A DNA stretch of 64,000 nt from Meandrina meandrites. Its lineage: Eukaryota; Cnidaria; Anthozoa; Scleractinia; Meandrinidae. Position numbers and translations under genes: made by a program. Each line of letters begins with the position of its first letter. Position 1 is the first letter of the stretch. The stretch spans positions 28,042,939 to 28,106,938 of the forward strand of contig OY855911.1 of NCBI GenBank assembly GCA_963693305.1, in the 5' to 3' direction. Below the pieces are notes generated by a model. It was not told the origin of the DNA. It was given only the letters and a program-made list of their open reading frames with translations, and made no database searches. Positions 40,101-55,100 of this stretch are shown here, one piece after another.

Positions 40101-43100
40101 TACTGGTCATTAAGCCTTTTGATTGGCGACGTTCTCATTGCAGTCGCCGTCATTGTTTCGAAAGGTCCTAATATCATCTCTAGGCCGACCATGCTCATGA
40201 CAAACTAAATGCAGTCACTTTACTATGCTACTAACAGTTCCCCCTAACCTTATGTCCACAGCAAAAGCAAGCCCGTATATGCACCCTTTACCTTCCCCTT
40301 CTCTCGGTCCTACTGGATCACGCACCTCGTTTCCATGGCAGCAAGTACGACTTGTCGCAGCAGGTCCTCCCGCAGCCGATATCCCAGACCTCCTCGACCA
40401 TGACTGTCCCTACCAGTGAATTCGCCGCCGATTCCAACCGCAGCTCAAGTTACTCCGCAGTAATGAAGCAGAGTCCCAGTGATTCGCTAACGCCCCAGAC
40501 GGCCATACCACTGAGAGAGGCCACCCAGATCGCGTTACAAGTGCCTTTGGATGAAGACGAGACCAAAGAACTGCTCTTGTGTGCGTTGTACATCTTCAAG
40601 AATTTAGAGCAAGGTAGGTAAAGCAGGCTTATAATTTGCAAGTCTTCGTATTGTATTTGTAATTTGTATAGCTGAATTGTGATTTCGAGAGGTTTTTTAT
40701 CGAATGTCGTAAAACCAAAATCAAAGCATAGTTAGTATGATCAAAGTAATCACTTTGGCCAATCACAAAGGATACAGACAATCCAGTCAACCAATCAAAA
40801 ATCACAGCAAATACGTGAAGCCGGCGTGAAGCGCGGGAAAACGCGTGCGACTGCGGGTCACCATTGGTTTTGGTTCTACTTCTGATTGGATGAAAAAGTG
40901 GCGCGAATGTTTTAAACCAATCATTAGGCGTAGTAATGTTAAACCAAGGTAAATACAAAATGCTTTCGATGCTTAAGTGAAAATTTCTATATAGTGACAG
41001 TTGTTGAGGTTATAAAATCATTCATTCTATAATAAAAGCTCGCATAGTCTAAATAAATGAAGTTTTGAGCGCTAGTATGTGGATTTCTCTCGGGCGCACA
41101 AAAGAGGAACGCGCATAGATGCGAGCACCACGTGTGTCCCTTGTGGGGTTTTTACACCTATAGACTGTAAATTTGTACCTGTTAACTTGTCTCAAGGCCT
41201 AAGTGGTTTCTTTTCAGGTGTTATTCTGGATTGGTGGCGCCAGATCCTGTCGTCTTCAATGAAACGTCCTCACTGGCATCCCACCGTATTGTATTTGATA
41301 CAGCAGGACAAGAGTTACTCCAAGTTTGCCGCCATAATTGATGTGTTTGACTTGCTTGAGTAAGTTGCATAACAGCTTGAGTTGCTTCAGGGCTCGACAC
41401 TTCTACCTTGACACTAACACCTAGTGGCATTTCGTGGTGATTTCTGTTTATTGCCTCAAAAATACATTCAGAATTTATCACTGCCAATTGTCTTGGATGC
41501 AAAGTAAAAAAAAAACAAACATATGAATCGTTTCAGGAAATGTCAGCAAATTGCACTACATAAGTAATGAGTGTAAAGGAGTGTTTGCAAGATGCTGTCA
41601 AGTTTTTGCAATCATATATCATTACTTGTGTCTTGCCGTTCATTTGCAGACTCGCTTTAAAACACTTTCAGTACGCCGGAAAAGAGAGAATTGCTTCCCA
41701 AAGGTAAGTTGCACCACTACATACCTTAAGATCACTGTTCAGAGTTTAGTTGGAAAGAAAGTTGCTTAGGTGAGATAAAGTGACTACCCAGGAGAGAAAG
41801 AAGACAAAAGGAACGACTTTTCGAGCGTCATCTGTGGCGTGCTGATGTATCGGGAAAGCTTGCGATTTGTTTCAGCCAATAGGGATGTTGTACGAGCACA
41901 ACGGAAGTTGCCGCTCCTGCTAGTGAGTCTTGTCTCCTTCAAACACCACGAACTCAGTTAATTTCGGAGAATCTGTTTGCCTGATCACTATTGTGCGATT
42001 GACTGACTGACTGATTGATTGATTGATGACTGACTGTTAAATTAATTAATTCTCTGATAGATTATCTGATTTTATTGATTGATTGCTTGATTTCTTGTTT
42101 TTCTCCATCCAGCTTAATGCATTCTTCTACTATCTTGATCGTACGTAACTTACATATACGTCCTTGTACTCCTACAAGCAAACGAACCCAACGCGGATTT
42201 ACGTATTTAAAATTTCATTGCAATAACTTATTCCTGTCGCATTTGCACAAAAAATAACTTTAACTGGCTTGCGAATTCATCGCTGAGAGCGCCGCCGGTG
42301 CAGTATAAATCTCCAGTTACATTAATAACCTTTATAACCTTATAAAGTTATGTTCCAAGGTTTTAACTAATGTAAAACGTGTACTTAAACCACGGAGTTG
42401 AAGGAGCACTGTCATGGAGAATGGCTTTTGAAAAAAAAAAACAAAACAAAACAAAAGAAATCCCAGCACACTTGAATAATTAGACTAAAAAGTCATAAAG
42501 GGTAATAAACCACAGTGACTAATAAACATACAGTAGTGCTCTATAGAATTTGAAAGACCACCCTCTAGGGTTTCATCTACAGACTTAAAAGTTAGAACCA
42601 CCTTTTACAGCATAATAAACAGTACCACATGAAAGTACTGCTCAATAGCTTTCATTTGAATGGTCACACACTAGGGTTTCATCCACAGACTTAAAAGTTA
42701 GAACCACCTTTTACAGCATAATAAACTGTGCCACATGAAAGTGCAGGTCATGCAATAGCTTTCATTTGAATGGTCTGTCACGCACTACTGAGAAAATAAT
42801 ATCATATGGCAGTGCCCTTTCGACGAAATGTGAAATGATATATTAACCTTCGATTTGTATACTTTAACAGGGATTTTGAATATCTTAAGGCGTTATGGCG
42901 TCCATTTCCTACCGCAAAGTATGAATATAGTATTCACTTAAGTATTTGTAACAAATAACTTGCAACTTTTAAATGTTAACATATTTGTGCATGATTAATT
43001 AATCTTAATTTAATAATATCCCCAGTGATTTGTCTGAAATTTGCTAAATGACGTATTTTTAGTAACTCCTGGTAACACGATTTATAAATACTCTGATTTT

Positions 43101-46100
43101 ATAATTTTTTTTTTAAACTAAGTGTAAGCATACGTTTTATACTGAATGCTCGATCAGATCTCGAACAGTATTCTTTAACACCCAGATATCATTAACTATA
43201 ACCAATTCCACGTCACTCGGTCCTTGAGTTTTAAAACTCATGATCACTCATTCCAATAATATCACCCATTCAAACTCGTGCCAAGAATATGCGTTCACGT
43301 AACCTAAAAGCTAAGCCTCATACTAGTACATCGGCTATTCGCTCTTTTTACTCTGTGAACCAATCTGTTTTCGTTTCTCATTTTGGGGGCAAGGTCATGC
43401 TGATTTAGGAATAATTCTTCTTGTTAATACTACTGGAATAATATTAGAGTCGTAGAAGATTGCTGCGCTGAACGCTTGACAATATTGAAACACTCGTATT
43501 TCAAAGTAACCTTTTTAACATCGAGATTATTACCGTCGGCTTGCTAAAGTGTTAATTTATATTAGAAGGTGCGCCAAAATGTTCAGATGCCATGTTTAGC
43601 TTAGAGATTGTCATCAAATGGATGTTTACTGTTTTTTTTTTTTTTGCTTTTGTTTTGTAGTTTTTTTTTTTCATTTGTATGTTAAATTTGTTTGTTTGTT
43701 TATTTTATAAGTTTGGAGTTTACAACTGGCAAACGGAAATACAAGAGAGTCCTCAAATAGTGTGACGTTGCCCCTTAAAATCCAGACGTTGTCATTGCGT
43801 TACTTATCCAATCCATCACTCACATAATTTTTGTTAATGCTCAGTCGTATTCGCACGTCTTATTACTCCATCTTTTGTACTGACCATTCTGCAGCACGCA
43901 CAGTGAAACCACCAAACAGTTTTTCGAGCAGAAGTACCAGGGAGGAGTATCTAGTCAGGGAAAGACACGACATTCCAGAGCGGCGAGCAGTGGAGGTAAA
44001 GAAAACTATATCAAAACCATATCAAAAACATTACAACTTCACGTCGATTTAAGTGTGTCATTCAGAAATGGTTGAAACCGCTGGCATTTTTACCTTGTGG
44101 GCTCGCTTTATTCCTTTGGGCATTCACTTCGGAAGCCACCGTTGAGCCACCGAAGTGTGTTGAATAAGTTCGGTTTTATTCGTTTGGGAAAAGGTGAGAT
44201 CTCTTGGATGAAGACCTAAAGCGACTTCAAAGGAATGGAACAATAGCGCAATTAAAGCGACTTCGAGCGCCGGAACTTGTGAGCGTATCCTTTTGTTCTT
44301 GACGTGTGAGTGAACGCCAAGGAATGTCCGCGGGCATTTCATGCATTTGAGTTTTTCGTGAAATGTTTTGAAGTTTGATTTGTATTAATGAAGGTAGAGC
44401 ATTTTGAGAGCTACAAAACGAGATCTTGAATGGGGATTTTTGGTTACTGTAAGCCGAAATTCGACTAATGCGTTATTTATTCGCGTATTGGCGGTTTCGA
44501 ACTGCAAAGGAAACTTTTAGCTTAGACATCCCAGGGGACGCGTAGGATGGATTCAGGACTGATTCATCCATGGAGAGATCATTGAATGAATTAAATTCCT
44601 TCCCAAAAATGTCGCTTTTAATATTTTTTGAAAGAAGGGCGGTTTGACAGCTTTTCAAGGAAGTTTGAATGAGGCATTTCGGTCAAGATTCGTCAAAGTC
44701 GTCTGAGGTCTAAGCCGCCATGTTGATTTAGTTACCTTCGCGCGAAGCCTTCTTGTTTGGATGTGGGATCCGTAAATAAAGAAGTGTTTTGATAAATTTA
44801 ACTTTCCTCTTAAACGAATCATGCAAGACTTGGATTTGTGATGTTATTGTGAACTCTTTGCGTTCTGAGTTCTTTAGAAAATTATCTACAGCTTGAAGAA
44901 TATTTTTGGAATTAGGCTCACCGTGTTTACATATCACGCATTCGATTCGAGATTGCATGAGATCATTCCGAGATAAGCGCGTGCTTGCTCATAAATCGTA
45001 ATAATTTGTTTGTTGCTTTTCATTGCTGTTTATTAGCCGAAACTCTTTTGCCTTTTGTCTCATTAAAGTGCCCACTTAAAGCTTAATTGTGATTTAAAAT
45101 ATCAAAACAAAAGCGTCAGCTCATTATTATTCAAATTGTCAAAACAGCAAGATATATAAAGCAGTGAATAAAGCCCGGCCAGAGTAGCGTCATTCCCAGA
45201 TCAGATCGCGTTGGTAAATTTTCAGAGTCGATCATTTACCTGTTTTAAGTCCCATCGCGATGGATTTTACTGTTGGCGAATACATCGAAGCCGTAGATCA
45301 GTTTGGAGTTTGGGCAAACGCGAAGGTTGTCGAAAAACGAGATGACTCTGTTGTTGTCACGTTTCCCCCATGGAAGTCCGAGTGGGACCGCGAAATTGTT
45401 GATGCCAGCGAAGTGAGGAGTGTAACAGAGGAAGAAGTGTTGGTTCCACGTCGTATTTCCACAACGAAGGTAAAAGATAAGTTTATCTTTTGAGATTCAA
45501 TGATTTTGGTTTGCAATCTTGTGTGATCGTTTAAACGTCACGACATGTTTTCCCGGGTGTTTTTTCTACTTCATGACTGTTATGTCTTCATTCCTAGAGT
45601 CCAAACCTAAAGAAGCTTATGGCTGGAGATATTGTCTATTTCGCTGGAGAAGATGTTACAGTGCACTGGTCTGATCCCATCCGTAAATCGGTATGTTGAA
45701 TCATTTGCTTGGTCTAACATGCCTATGTCAACATGCATATTCTCCGTACTGTTTTTCATACATTTCTTTAATTACTGTTTGGGAGAATTTGGTCAAAATT
45801 TTATTACTTTATGTTGATGACCTGGATCTTTGATCTTAGATCCTAAATGCACTGGCAGCACCAAACGAAAAAATACAGACTTTTTTAGGCTTAAACATGG
45901 AGCAAGCATACAAATATAGAGCAAACAGTAATTTGTTGGCTTGAATCAACTAGAAATTATGGTAGAAACAACTAAACTATAAACTATTGATTAAAATTGG
46001 CTAATGCTTTGTCATTTTAAGGAGTTGCACTGAATGCTATAATTATTTAGATTTCATGTGTATATTTTTATAAATTGGGCTGCTATAAGAACTATAACAA

Positions 46101-49100
46101 GCCATGTTGATGTCTCCTTGGGAAGATTAAATTACATGTGTGACAGCCATTTCAACTGGGTTTGAGCAAGTTTTATTCCCAGGCAGTTTGATTAGCAGTG
46201 CTCTCTATAAATTACAGGCAACTTGTTATCAGAATAGAAGATGGTTTAGAAAACTGAAAAGGCACTGATATAATTTGCATATCTTCTGATTATTTTTGTG
46301 ACTTTTCGAACAGGTTACTGTGAAGCTGCACAATGACACCATCAGAACTGTTAATGTTTGGGAGGTAGAGAAAACGAGGGAAGTCGAGGATGAACAGCGA
46401 CCAAGGAAAAGGAAGAGGAAGAATGCAGAAAAACAGAACATTGACGAAACTCAGCAGCCAATGCCTTCTTTGCAGCAGCCACAGCCTCAGCTACCAGTAA
46501 CAGAAAGTGACCCGGCCCACTTGGAGTTTTGTTTTTACGTTGACCCCAATGGTACCATGATTAGGATCGGCTCATTCTATACTTTAGGATTTTCTGGAAA
46601 TTCAGTTTTCATTTGCACTGCCATTTCTAGGCTGGCACATCAATTTACTTTTAAGTTTGTACTTTGTTCATTGGTCAATGATAAGGTTGACAGTTTGCTA
46701 CAAGATGTTGTATGCAGCATTGGGGATCCTAAACATATTTCATGCTGTGCCAATTTAAGTTGTACTTCTAAGGTTCGAAACCATGTGGATAAGATTATTT
46801 GTGAGGGGTGGGAAAGGGTTTTAAGTTGTCAAGGGAGAAATATTGGAAATGTTCCTTATTTGCTTGACCTCAGAAAGAGTGGTTTAGCAAGTCAAATGCG
46901 ACAAGGTGTGTGGTCTGGTATTTCACGGAGTGCCACCCGGCCTTCCCAGCCAGTTCACCTTGGCGTATTTGATCCTGTGCTTGACACTCAAATCTTTGGC
47001 CTTTCAAGTAGGGATCAGTTCCAAGTTATTTATAAAGGGAAAGATGTTGCAAAGTTAGATACTTTGCTTGGGGCACTATGGGATGTCAAGATTTTAGAGC
47101 CTGGTAATCCTCAGTCTCATTTTAAGTATGTATGCCAGGCTCGCCTGTTTGTACACAAGCCATCCATGAGCTTGCGTTTCAATTTTGCTTACTCGGAATC
47201 AAATGTTCCATTTGCAGCCACTTATAGGAGCACATGCATATATTAGTTACAATTTTTTTTGCAATAAATAGATATGTATAGATTTGAGCCTCTCTTTGGG
47301 TACTTGATAGGCATTTACTTTGTCACTCGTTTTCAGCAAGTTGTTGATTATTTTTTTTACAAAATTGTTGTCTTAATATATCAGGCATTTGTTCATCGAG
47401 TGACTGTTGTTGGTAATCTGACCACACAATTTTTGTAAATCGTTGCTTCAGTTTCAAACAGTTTCTTTTTATTTCCAATCACAGTTTTAACTTTGACTGA
47501 AATACCTTGTACTCAAAGAAAGGCTCAGAATTATAAGACAGTAAGTGTGGCTAATTTGGCTGACAACAGAAAATTATAATGCAATTCAAGATTTTTACTC
47601 ATAATATTTTGATGTGGCTGCATGGCCAGCAATAACCAGTAAGGTTTGCATTGTTCCCATTTGTTTCAAAATTTGGTGATGAAGACAACATAAATTTCTG
47701 TGTATTAGTAGTTAAGCTTTTACATTTATAAGTTAACACATTTATTTCAAGATCGATTTTGTTTACTCCAAGCCATACATGGTTGTTCATTACCTTGGAA
47801 TTTTCAAATAAATCTTTGTGCTTGAAGTGTAAAAAAGTGAGAACTTTATCAGTAACTGTTAGTAATAATGAAAGCACAATTAATAAAAGATTTAACATTT
47901 ATATTGTAAATGTTAATCAGGATGATTTTTATATCTTGTCATGTTGAATGCTTGAACATTAAAATAAACATAAGTAATATGTTTTCTCTGAACAGAGGCT
48001 GTCATTGTTAAAAAAAATGAAGTTGAAGGTGTGGCAACTTAAGTAAAATCAATAATCGATTTTACTCTTAAAAACAAAAAATAAATCCAATTATAAGCCA
48101 AACTCCCCACCCTCCCAGCTAAAGCCCCCTCTTAAAAACGCATTATAACCGGAACTTTATGGTCCCAATAACCACCACCTATTCCAAATACCACCGCAAA
48201 TTGCATATGCAGGCATGGATCCAAACCAGTTTACATTGTTTTACAGAAATCTGTCAAAATCTTGTTCAAGTGACTCAAAACAACAGGAAATAGCCCTTTA
48301 AGAAGTCAAAATCTACAAAGTATTAGTATCACCCAACTAGTGGACTAATGCAAATCCTGTATTTTGATTGGCTACGCTACTAGAGGACTACTAGTAATAT
48401 TCATTGAGTAGCGAAATTTGTGACGCTTTTTTTCGTTTTATTCCCAAATAAATCTTTCTTCAAGTTGAATTTGCTAACTTTATTATTGCTTTTTCTGTCC
48501 GACTAGTTGGGTGATACTAAAACAATAATTATTAAACCGTTCCCCCTCAAGGGCCACAGGTCAATAACCCATCCGCCTCATGGGCTATTGACCCATAGCC
48601 CTTGTGGGCTATGGGTCTAATTGTTAAATAGTCTTACAAAATACCCTATTATATTCTGGCTATTGAATCAGAAAGCAACCTTGAACTTGTTGACTTCCAG
48701 CCAGAATAAACTTAAAAGACAAGAATTCTGTTTTGTCTGTCCAAAATAAATGCCCCATTCTTGCTAATCACCCAGCCCCCCCCCCCCCCCCCCCCCCCAT
48801 CATGTGCATCTCACTGTGCATCTCACAGTTATGTGATGTCTGCACAGCTGTCCTGTCTATTGATGCTTGATAATACAAGGGGTCCTTATCTGAAATCATA
48901 ATAAAAAATTATCATTCGAAAATGTCATGTTCAGGAGACTTCAACAGTCATTTTATTTCTCTTTGCTAATGATTCTGGCATCGTCCTTTGCATGATAACA
49001 AGGATAACCCAATCAGTGACCTTTCTTTGTTCAGTTGACATCAATTCCGAGCATTGCTATGCTTCTGATCAACAAAAAGTTTTTTTCCTTGACTTTTCTT

Positions 49101-52100
49101 GCTATCAGGGCCAGTTGTAGGATTGAAGGAGAGCAGAACAAATTTGGATTTCATCTCCATTAGCTGCAGTCTAATAAGTTATAAGTGCCAGTTTTTTTTT
49201 ATTAAGACAGCCACAGAAGCAGAACAGAGAGGAATATTGCTGGAGTGAGGGGTTATGAAAAGAATAAATAAATTACTTAAATATTATCTGCAGATTGAAA
49301 TTGTATAATGTCTAAATTTAATATTATGGAAACCAAACCTCATACAGATCAACTTGCAAAGTGGGGTTTCTTATTTTATATCTTATTATTCTGTGATGCA
49401 TGATTTTGACTTTTATTTATTCATGACTTTTTATATCTTCAATATACACCTTTTTCTCACTAAATTTCGCGAGTATTAAATTTTGTAAAAAATCAAGAGC
49501 CGTATTTCATGAGTAGAAAATTTCACAATTTTGACAGGAAGGTACAACTGGAGTGTATTAAGGGACGGTTCATTATTTATGGGGATGACCGGGTCAGATA
49601 AAAAGTGACCAGGTCATGAAAAATTTTATTCCTGGAACTACGGGCTATGAGTATTTTAAAGCAAAATGACTGGGTTCTGAAAAAAAAAGAAGTCACATTT
49701 ACAGGATTTGAGAATTCAGGGCAATATCAAAACAAGGGGATGCACTGAGCAGAAAAACAAATGTGTTACAAAAAAACAGTTGAAGACTGAGAGAGGGTCA
49801 CCTATACTTTTAACGTGAAGCGTGATTGGAGTAATTTATTTTTCCGTGAAACGTGATTGAAGCTTTTTTTTTCGTGATTTGTGATTGCCAATTTCAAGAT
49901 CTTTTCACGTGCATGTGAAAGCAATTTTTAACTTAAACGTGACCCGTGAACGAAGAGTTGAATTAGACGTGATTGGTGAATCACATCTTGTTCGTGGCTG
50001 AATTATCAATTCTTTCAGTGTTCTAGTATATAAATGTACAGCTCTGTGGTTAGGTTTTGAACAGATGAAACTTTCTAAGCTATCAAGACGTGATATGCAA
50101 CACTCAAATCAAATTTTTGCGGTTTTACGCCTTTTGAGCGCTAAAGTCTAAACTGCGATCGCCTTGATTTTTGCGTGAACGTGAAAACATTTTGGTAATT
50201 ATTCGTGACGCGTGAAAAGGCTAAATATTTTTACGTGATTCAGTTTTGCAAAGGGGTATAGAGGACCCTCCTGAGAGTATGCCTGGCTCGAATTAGTACA
50301 GTCAGGAAACAAAAAAAAACTACTTGTTTCAGAGTTGGAAAAATATTTAACCAATTGCCAGAAAAATTTTAACCAATCTACACAATGTGTTCATTAAACA
50401 GCTTTCATAGTGTTACCATGTCATAATTTTGTGTCAACTTAAGTATGCTTTCCATTGACGGGGCTTTAAAAAATTTAAAATGAGTCAGGATGGGCTAAGA
50501 AATTCTGGCATGATGCTATAACAGGCATTAGGAAAAAAAAGAAAAGTTATTTTGGATTTTCCGACCCGGTCATCCCCATAAATAATGAACCATCCCTAAA
50601 TTTTATCCATTCTTCCACTTATTGTGTTGTTCCAGAAAATATCTATACCCCTCCCACAGAAGGTTTTTTGGTTTGAATCCCCCCACCCCTCTGGAAATTC
50701 TAGTTAAGCCCCATACATTCCTTTTAAAATTTTGGCTTTCAAGACCCCCCACCCCCTCAGAATTTCCATTGACCTTCCATGGGTGGGTATGGATATTCTC
50801 TGGAACTGCACATTATTTGTATTGTGGTTGACACTATAAACAAACAAAGAAATAAGCCTTTAAGAATCAACAAATGGTTTATTTATATGTCAAAGAAAAT
50901 GACCTAGAAAAATAATGCAAAAGCTCACGTGACTTATTAATTCATTTGCAAGAAGGCAAAAGTTTGTAACTCATGTGAATGTTCAGCAATTCTTGCCTCT
51001 TCCTTTGCATTCTTCCACTGGCTAGATTTTTGCTGGAATTCAGCTGTGCCAAGTTCCTTGTTAAGAATCAACAAATGGTTTATTTATAAGTCAAAGAAAA
51101 TGACCCAGTAATATAATGCAAAAGCTCACGTAACTTATTAATTCATTTGCAAGAAGGCAAAAGTTTGTAACTCATGTGAATGTTCGGCAATTCTCGCCTC
51201 TTCCTTTGCATTCTTCCACTGGCTAGATTTTTGCTGGAATTCAGCTGTGCCAAGTTCCTTGTTAAGAATCAACAAATGGTTTATTTATAAGTCAAAGAAA
51301 ATGACCTAGTAATATAATGCAAAAGCTCACGTGACTTATTAATTCATTCGCAAGAAGGCAAAAGTTTGTAACTCATGTGAATGTTCGGTAATTCTTGCCT
51401 CCTCCTGCGCATTCTTCCACTGGCTAGATTTTTCCTGGAATTCAGCTGTGCCAAGTTCCTTGTATTTAAGTTTCTCGTCATTACTGATTGACTTCCACTT
51501 CTCTGCAAGCATGATGTTAATTTCCTTTAAACTTTTGTCTGGGTTGTCTTTGGCAAATTTCGAAAACTCCTGTTTAAGAAACATGATGTATCCATTTGCT
51601 GCCCGTTTTGGCTCATGTTTGAGTGCATTCTCACAGGCTTGGTCTTCAATCTGTTGTAGTTTACGTTTTTTCCGCAGTGTTTTTTTCAAATCTCTGTGAG
51701 CACTTCGTTTACTATTTCTTAGAAGTTCACTCTGCCTTACTGGCTTAGCTTGCAGTAGGGAGCTTGCAGGAGCATTATCCAACCTTGTCAAGTTTAATTT
51801 ATACTGATCAATCTCTGGCATGTTTTTTTCTTTGTCAGCTTGTAGAACAAAGAGCTTTGAAACTATTGGCCACTTGTATCTGTAAGCATGGATGATAGGC
51901 TTGTTGATTTTTTTAAAGTCTTTCTCAAGTTCCTTTTGTGATGTAACCATGATGAAATTGGCATCCAGAACTTTTGAAAGGTCTTTGCTAAAGACCTTAC
52001 CTCCATTGCGTAAGATTACAGGGATTAGTTGGTCAGCATTGTTTATGCCAGTTTTATCTTTGTCGTTCAGTCGGCCTGATATGACAAATGTTAAACCACT

Positions 52101-55100
52101 TAGAACTTGAGGCACTGGATCTTTAAGATTGGAGATCTCCACCAATACAGGCCGTTCTTTAGCAGCCACTGCCACTTTCACTCGCTTTTTCTGTGGTGTT
52201 ATCTCACAGACCATAGCTTTAGTAGTTTCACCACCTTTTTCAATAAAAACAGTGTCACCTCTTCTGTAATTAGTTGGTGGTCTGGCCATGGGATCTTGGG
52301 AAAGATTGTCAGCTTGCACTTCGTGTTGCTGGCTTGAAACATATACTCCTGAGGGACAGTCTGTCTGCTCTGAAACAGGACTGGACTCCTCTAGTTGGTT
52401 GGTTTGCTCAGCTTGGGATGACTCTGAGGTGCAATCTGTCTGCTCTGAAACACGACTACATCCCTCAAGTTGGTTGGTTTGCTCTGCCTGGGGTGATTCT
52501 GAGGGACCGTCTGTCTGCTCTGAAACAGGACTTGATTCCTCATGGCGGTTAATTTGCACTGCTGGTTGTTCAGGAGTTGATGAATTCTCAGCGGCTGTCA
52601 TTTCAGCACTATAATCCAGCCCGACTTCTTCAAACTTTGCTTTTACATACTGGTTAAAAGCTTCTTGGACAGCAGCTGGACACTTTGCTAAACGACGCCT
52701 CAGAAACCTGTAATACCATCTGAAGAGAGTGATGACTGGGTCTTGACTCTTCCATCCACCACCTCTAGCAGAGTGCCCGAAGTACAAGCACTGGTGTAGA
52801 TAATGGGTTCTTTCACCACCTTCCGTACCACCCCGGAACAATGAATGAAAAGGTAACTCCCTAAACATCTGAGGGAATATGTCAACTCGTTTCATAAGGT
52901 ACGGGTACAACTTTGAGGAACCATATCTCAGTAGTGTCAAAGCATGATAGAGATCTACAAGTTCTGCATATCTCTGGATTTCATCCTCAGTTAGTCCAAA
53001 TCTGTAGTCTTTTGGGTCTGAAGAGCCTTGGGTTGCACCAGGCTTGAGTCTGTATGGACCGTATTTCCTTGGATCTTCATCCAGCCTTTCAAGTTCATGT
53101 AGCTCCCAATGTATTGTCCAAATCTTTGTTTCTAGATCATATTCCGAAATCTGACGAGTGGGCCACTTCAGGTGGTGCTGTAGCTTTTCTGGCAAATTGA
53201 AAAACACTTCTTTACTAGCTACATTGTGCAAAATTTCTGAATATTGATTGTCCATAAAGTGGCTGGCAGGTGCTGAAATGGTTTCAGCATGATTAACATT
53301 GAGAGTGACTTGCTCCAACTTCTTTCCATCAAAATGCAGTTCAAATGCACCATTTCTAACTCCTCGTTCATTGATGTTGGCTAGAAAATGTCCCAGTGTT
53401 TGATCCTTTGCTGCTGGCCCCATACTTGGCTGACTTTCCAAGTTCAAGCATGTCATACAGCGGTCGAAAACCATATGCTCACTTAACCGGCAAAAGCAGT
53501 GATTGCCATCTGGAATGAAGTGTGCTGTGGGAAGAGATGGGAGTAATGATTCTGGGTGCTCTCTTTCAATTTGTCTACCAAGTTCTGATCGTAGTCCTGT
53601 GTTGTATCCAACATCACTTCTGGTTTCTTTGGTTTCGTAACTGTACATGGTGAAGGCATCAGCACTTGTTGGATCTAGACCTCCCCCCAATAAACTGTCA
53701 AAGAAGTTTGAATCACCAGAAAGGAAAATCTTGTGCCCATTGTCCAACATTGTTTCAATCCATTTGTTTAAACTGTGTGATTTACCTGGATCTCCTAGGT
53801 TTTGTTCAAGATTGAGCCTGGTGTCTTTTCCATAGAAGATACTTATTGGCCAATAATCCTCAGGACTGTGATATCCAACCCCATTGAACATTGCCTCGTC
53901 ATTTAAAACATTTAATGTCAGAGCAACAGAGTCCTTCCCACCAAAATTCCTGCCATCCCCATAAATTTTCCACCATTCCTCTTTGGGTAGCCACCAATAT
54001 AGAAAGCGCAATGTCTCACACAGGCGTTGAGGGTTAATCTGCCAACCAGAATGAGTTCTCTCAGGTTTCCATATAACCTCAAACTCTTGAACAAACTTGG
54101 CTTTCATTGCATTGACTTTGCGCTCCGAGTCCAAAAATCCTGGCAATTTTCTTCTTAAGGCACGAACAATTTCAGTTGCACTTGTTGTGTCCTGAATATC
54201 TAACACATCTGAAGCAGACAGATGGTAGTGCTGTGGTGCTGACTCATTGATGATTGTCTCATAAACAGTCATTCTTTTGAGAGGGTCATGTGCTTTCTTT
54301 GCTAAGGTCAAAATATCTTGTGGGGAAAGTGATCCATCCCAGTCTTCATCATGGTTAGTCAAAACATCAGACTTTGAGTAATTAACTGAATGTGCAAGTG
54401 ATGCAAGAAAATCCTGCTTGCTTCCATGATGAACTGTTTTTGCCATTTGTGCAAGTTCTTCCTTTTGCATGTTTAACCGCCGTACCACAGTTCTTGATTT
54501 GTACCTCCGTCCTTTCTGTTGTTGTTGATCCCTTATTGTTTCCTGTCTTTGAAGAAGAGTTTCAGTAGAAACAGGTTTATGCTTGGATGGCATCTCAAAA
54601 GAACCAGAAGACAGCTGTGAATTTCTAGAAGAGTTATGTGCAGGAGTTGCTCCCTGGGAAGTAAGTGCTGAAGGAGTGGATGAGTCATCACGAATTGATG
54701 GTTGCAGTGCAGTAGATGGTGTGCCAGAATCAGCTGAACTTTGAGGAATGGCTAGCTCGACTGGTTCCAGTGCAATAGATGGCAGGCCAGACAAATTTGA
54801 ATCAGGAGGGACTGTTTGTTCCAAGGCATCCGTTTGTTGGTCACGATCAGATGAATGCAATTCAGTTGCTTGGTCATGTGCAGGTTGATCAAGTTGCTCA
54901 CATGATGTGGAGGCAACAGTCACAAGTATGTCAATTAAACAACAACGTAAATCTCTTGAGGCTGTGACTTGGTCTCCTTGTCTTGAACTTGAACATGCAA
55001 ATAGTATCAATATAGCAGCTTTGCAAGAAATATGGGTGCGAACTTTTGATCCACTTTTGAAAAGGTATTCATCTCGAACAGCCAAACCTTATAAGGGAAA

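Larger units (their letters stand above)
47269..49558. other. Gap between the two convergent element genes, AT-rich
   Basis: No gene is supported. It contains a small MITE (48,323), a palindromic block (48,545-48,620, CCCATAGCCCTTGTGGGCTA type) and a C-run (48,776). Confidence 0.5.
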
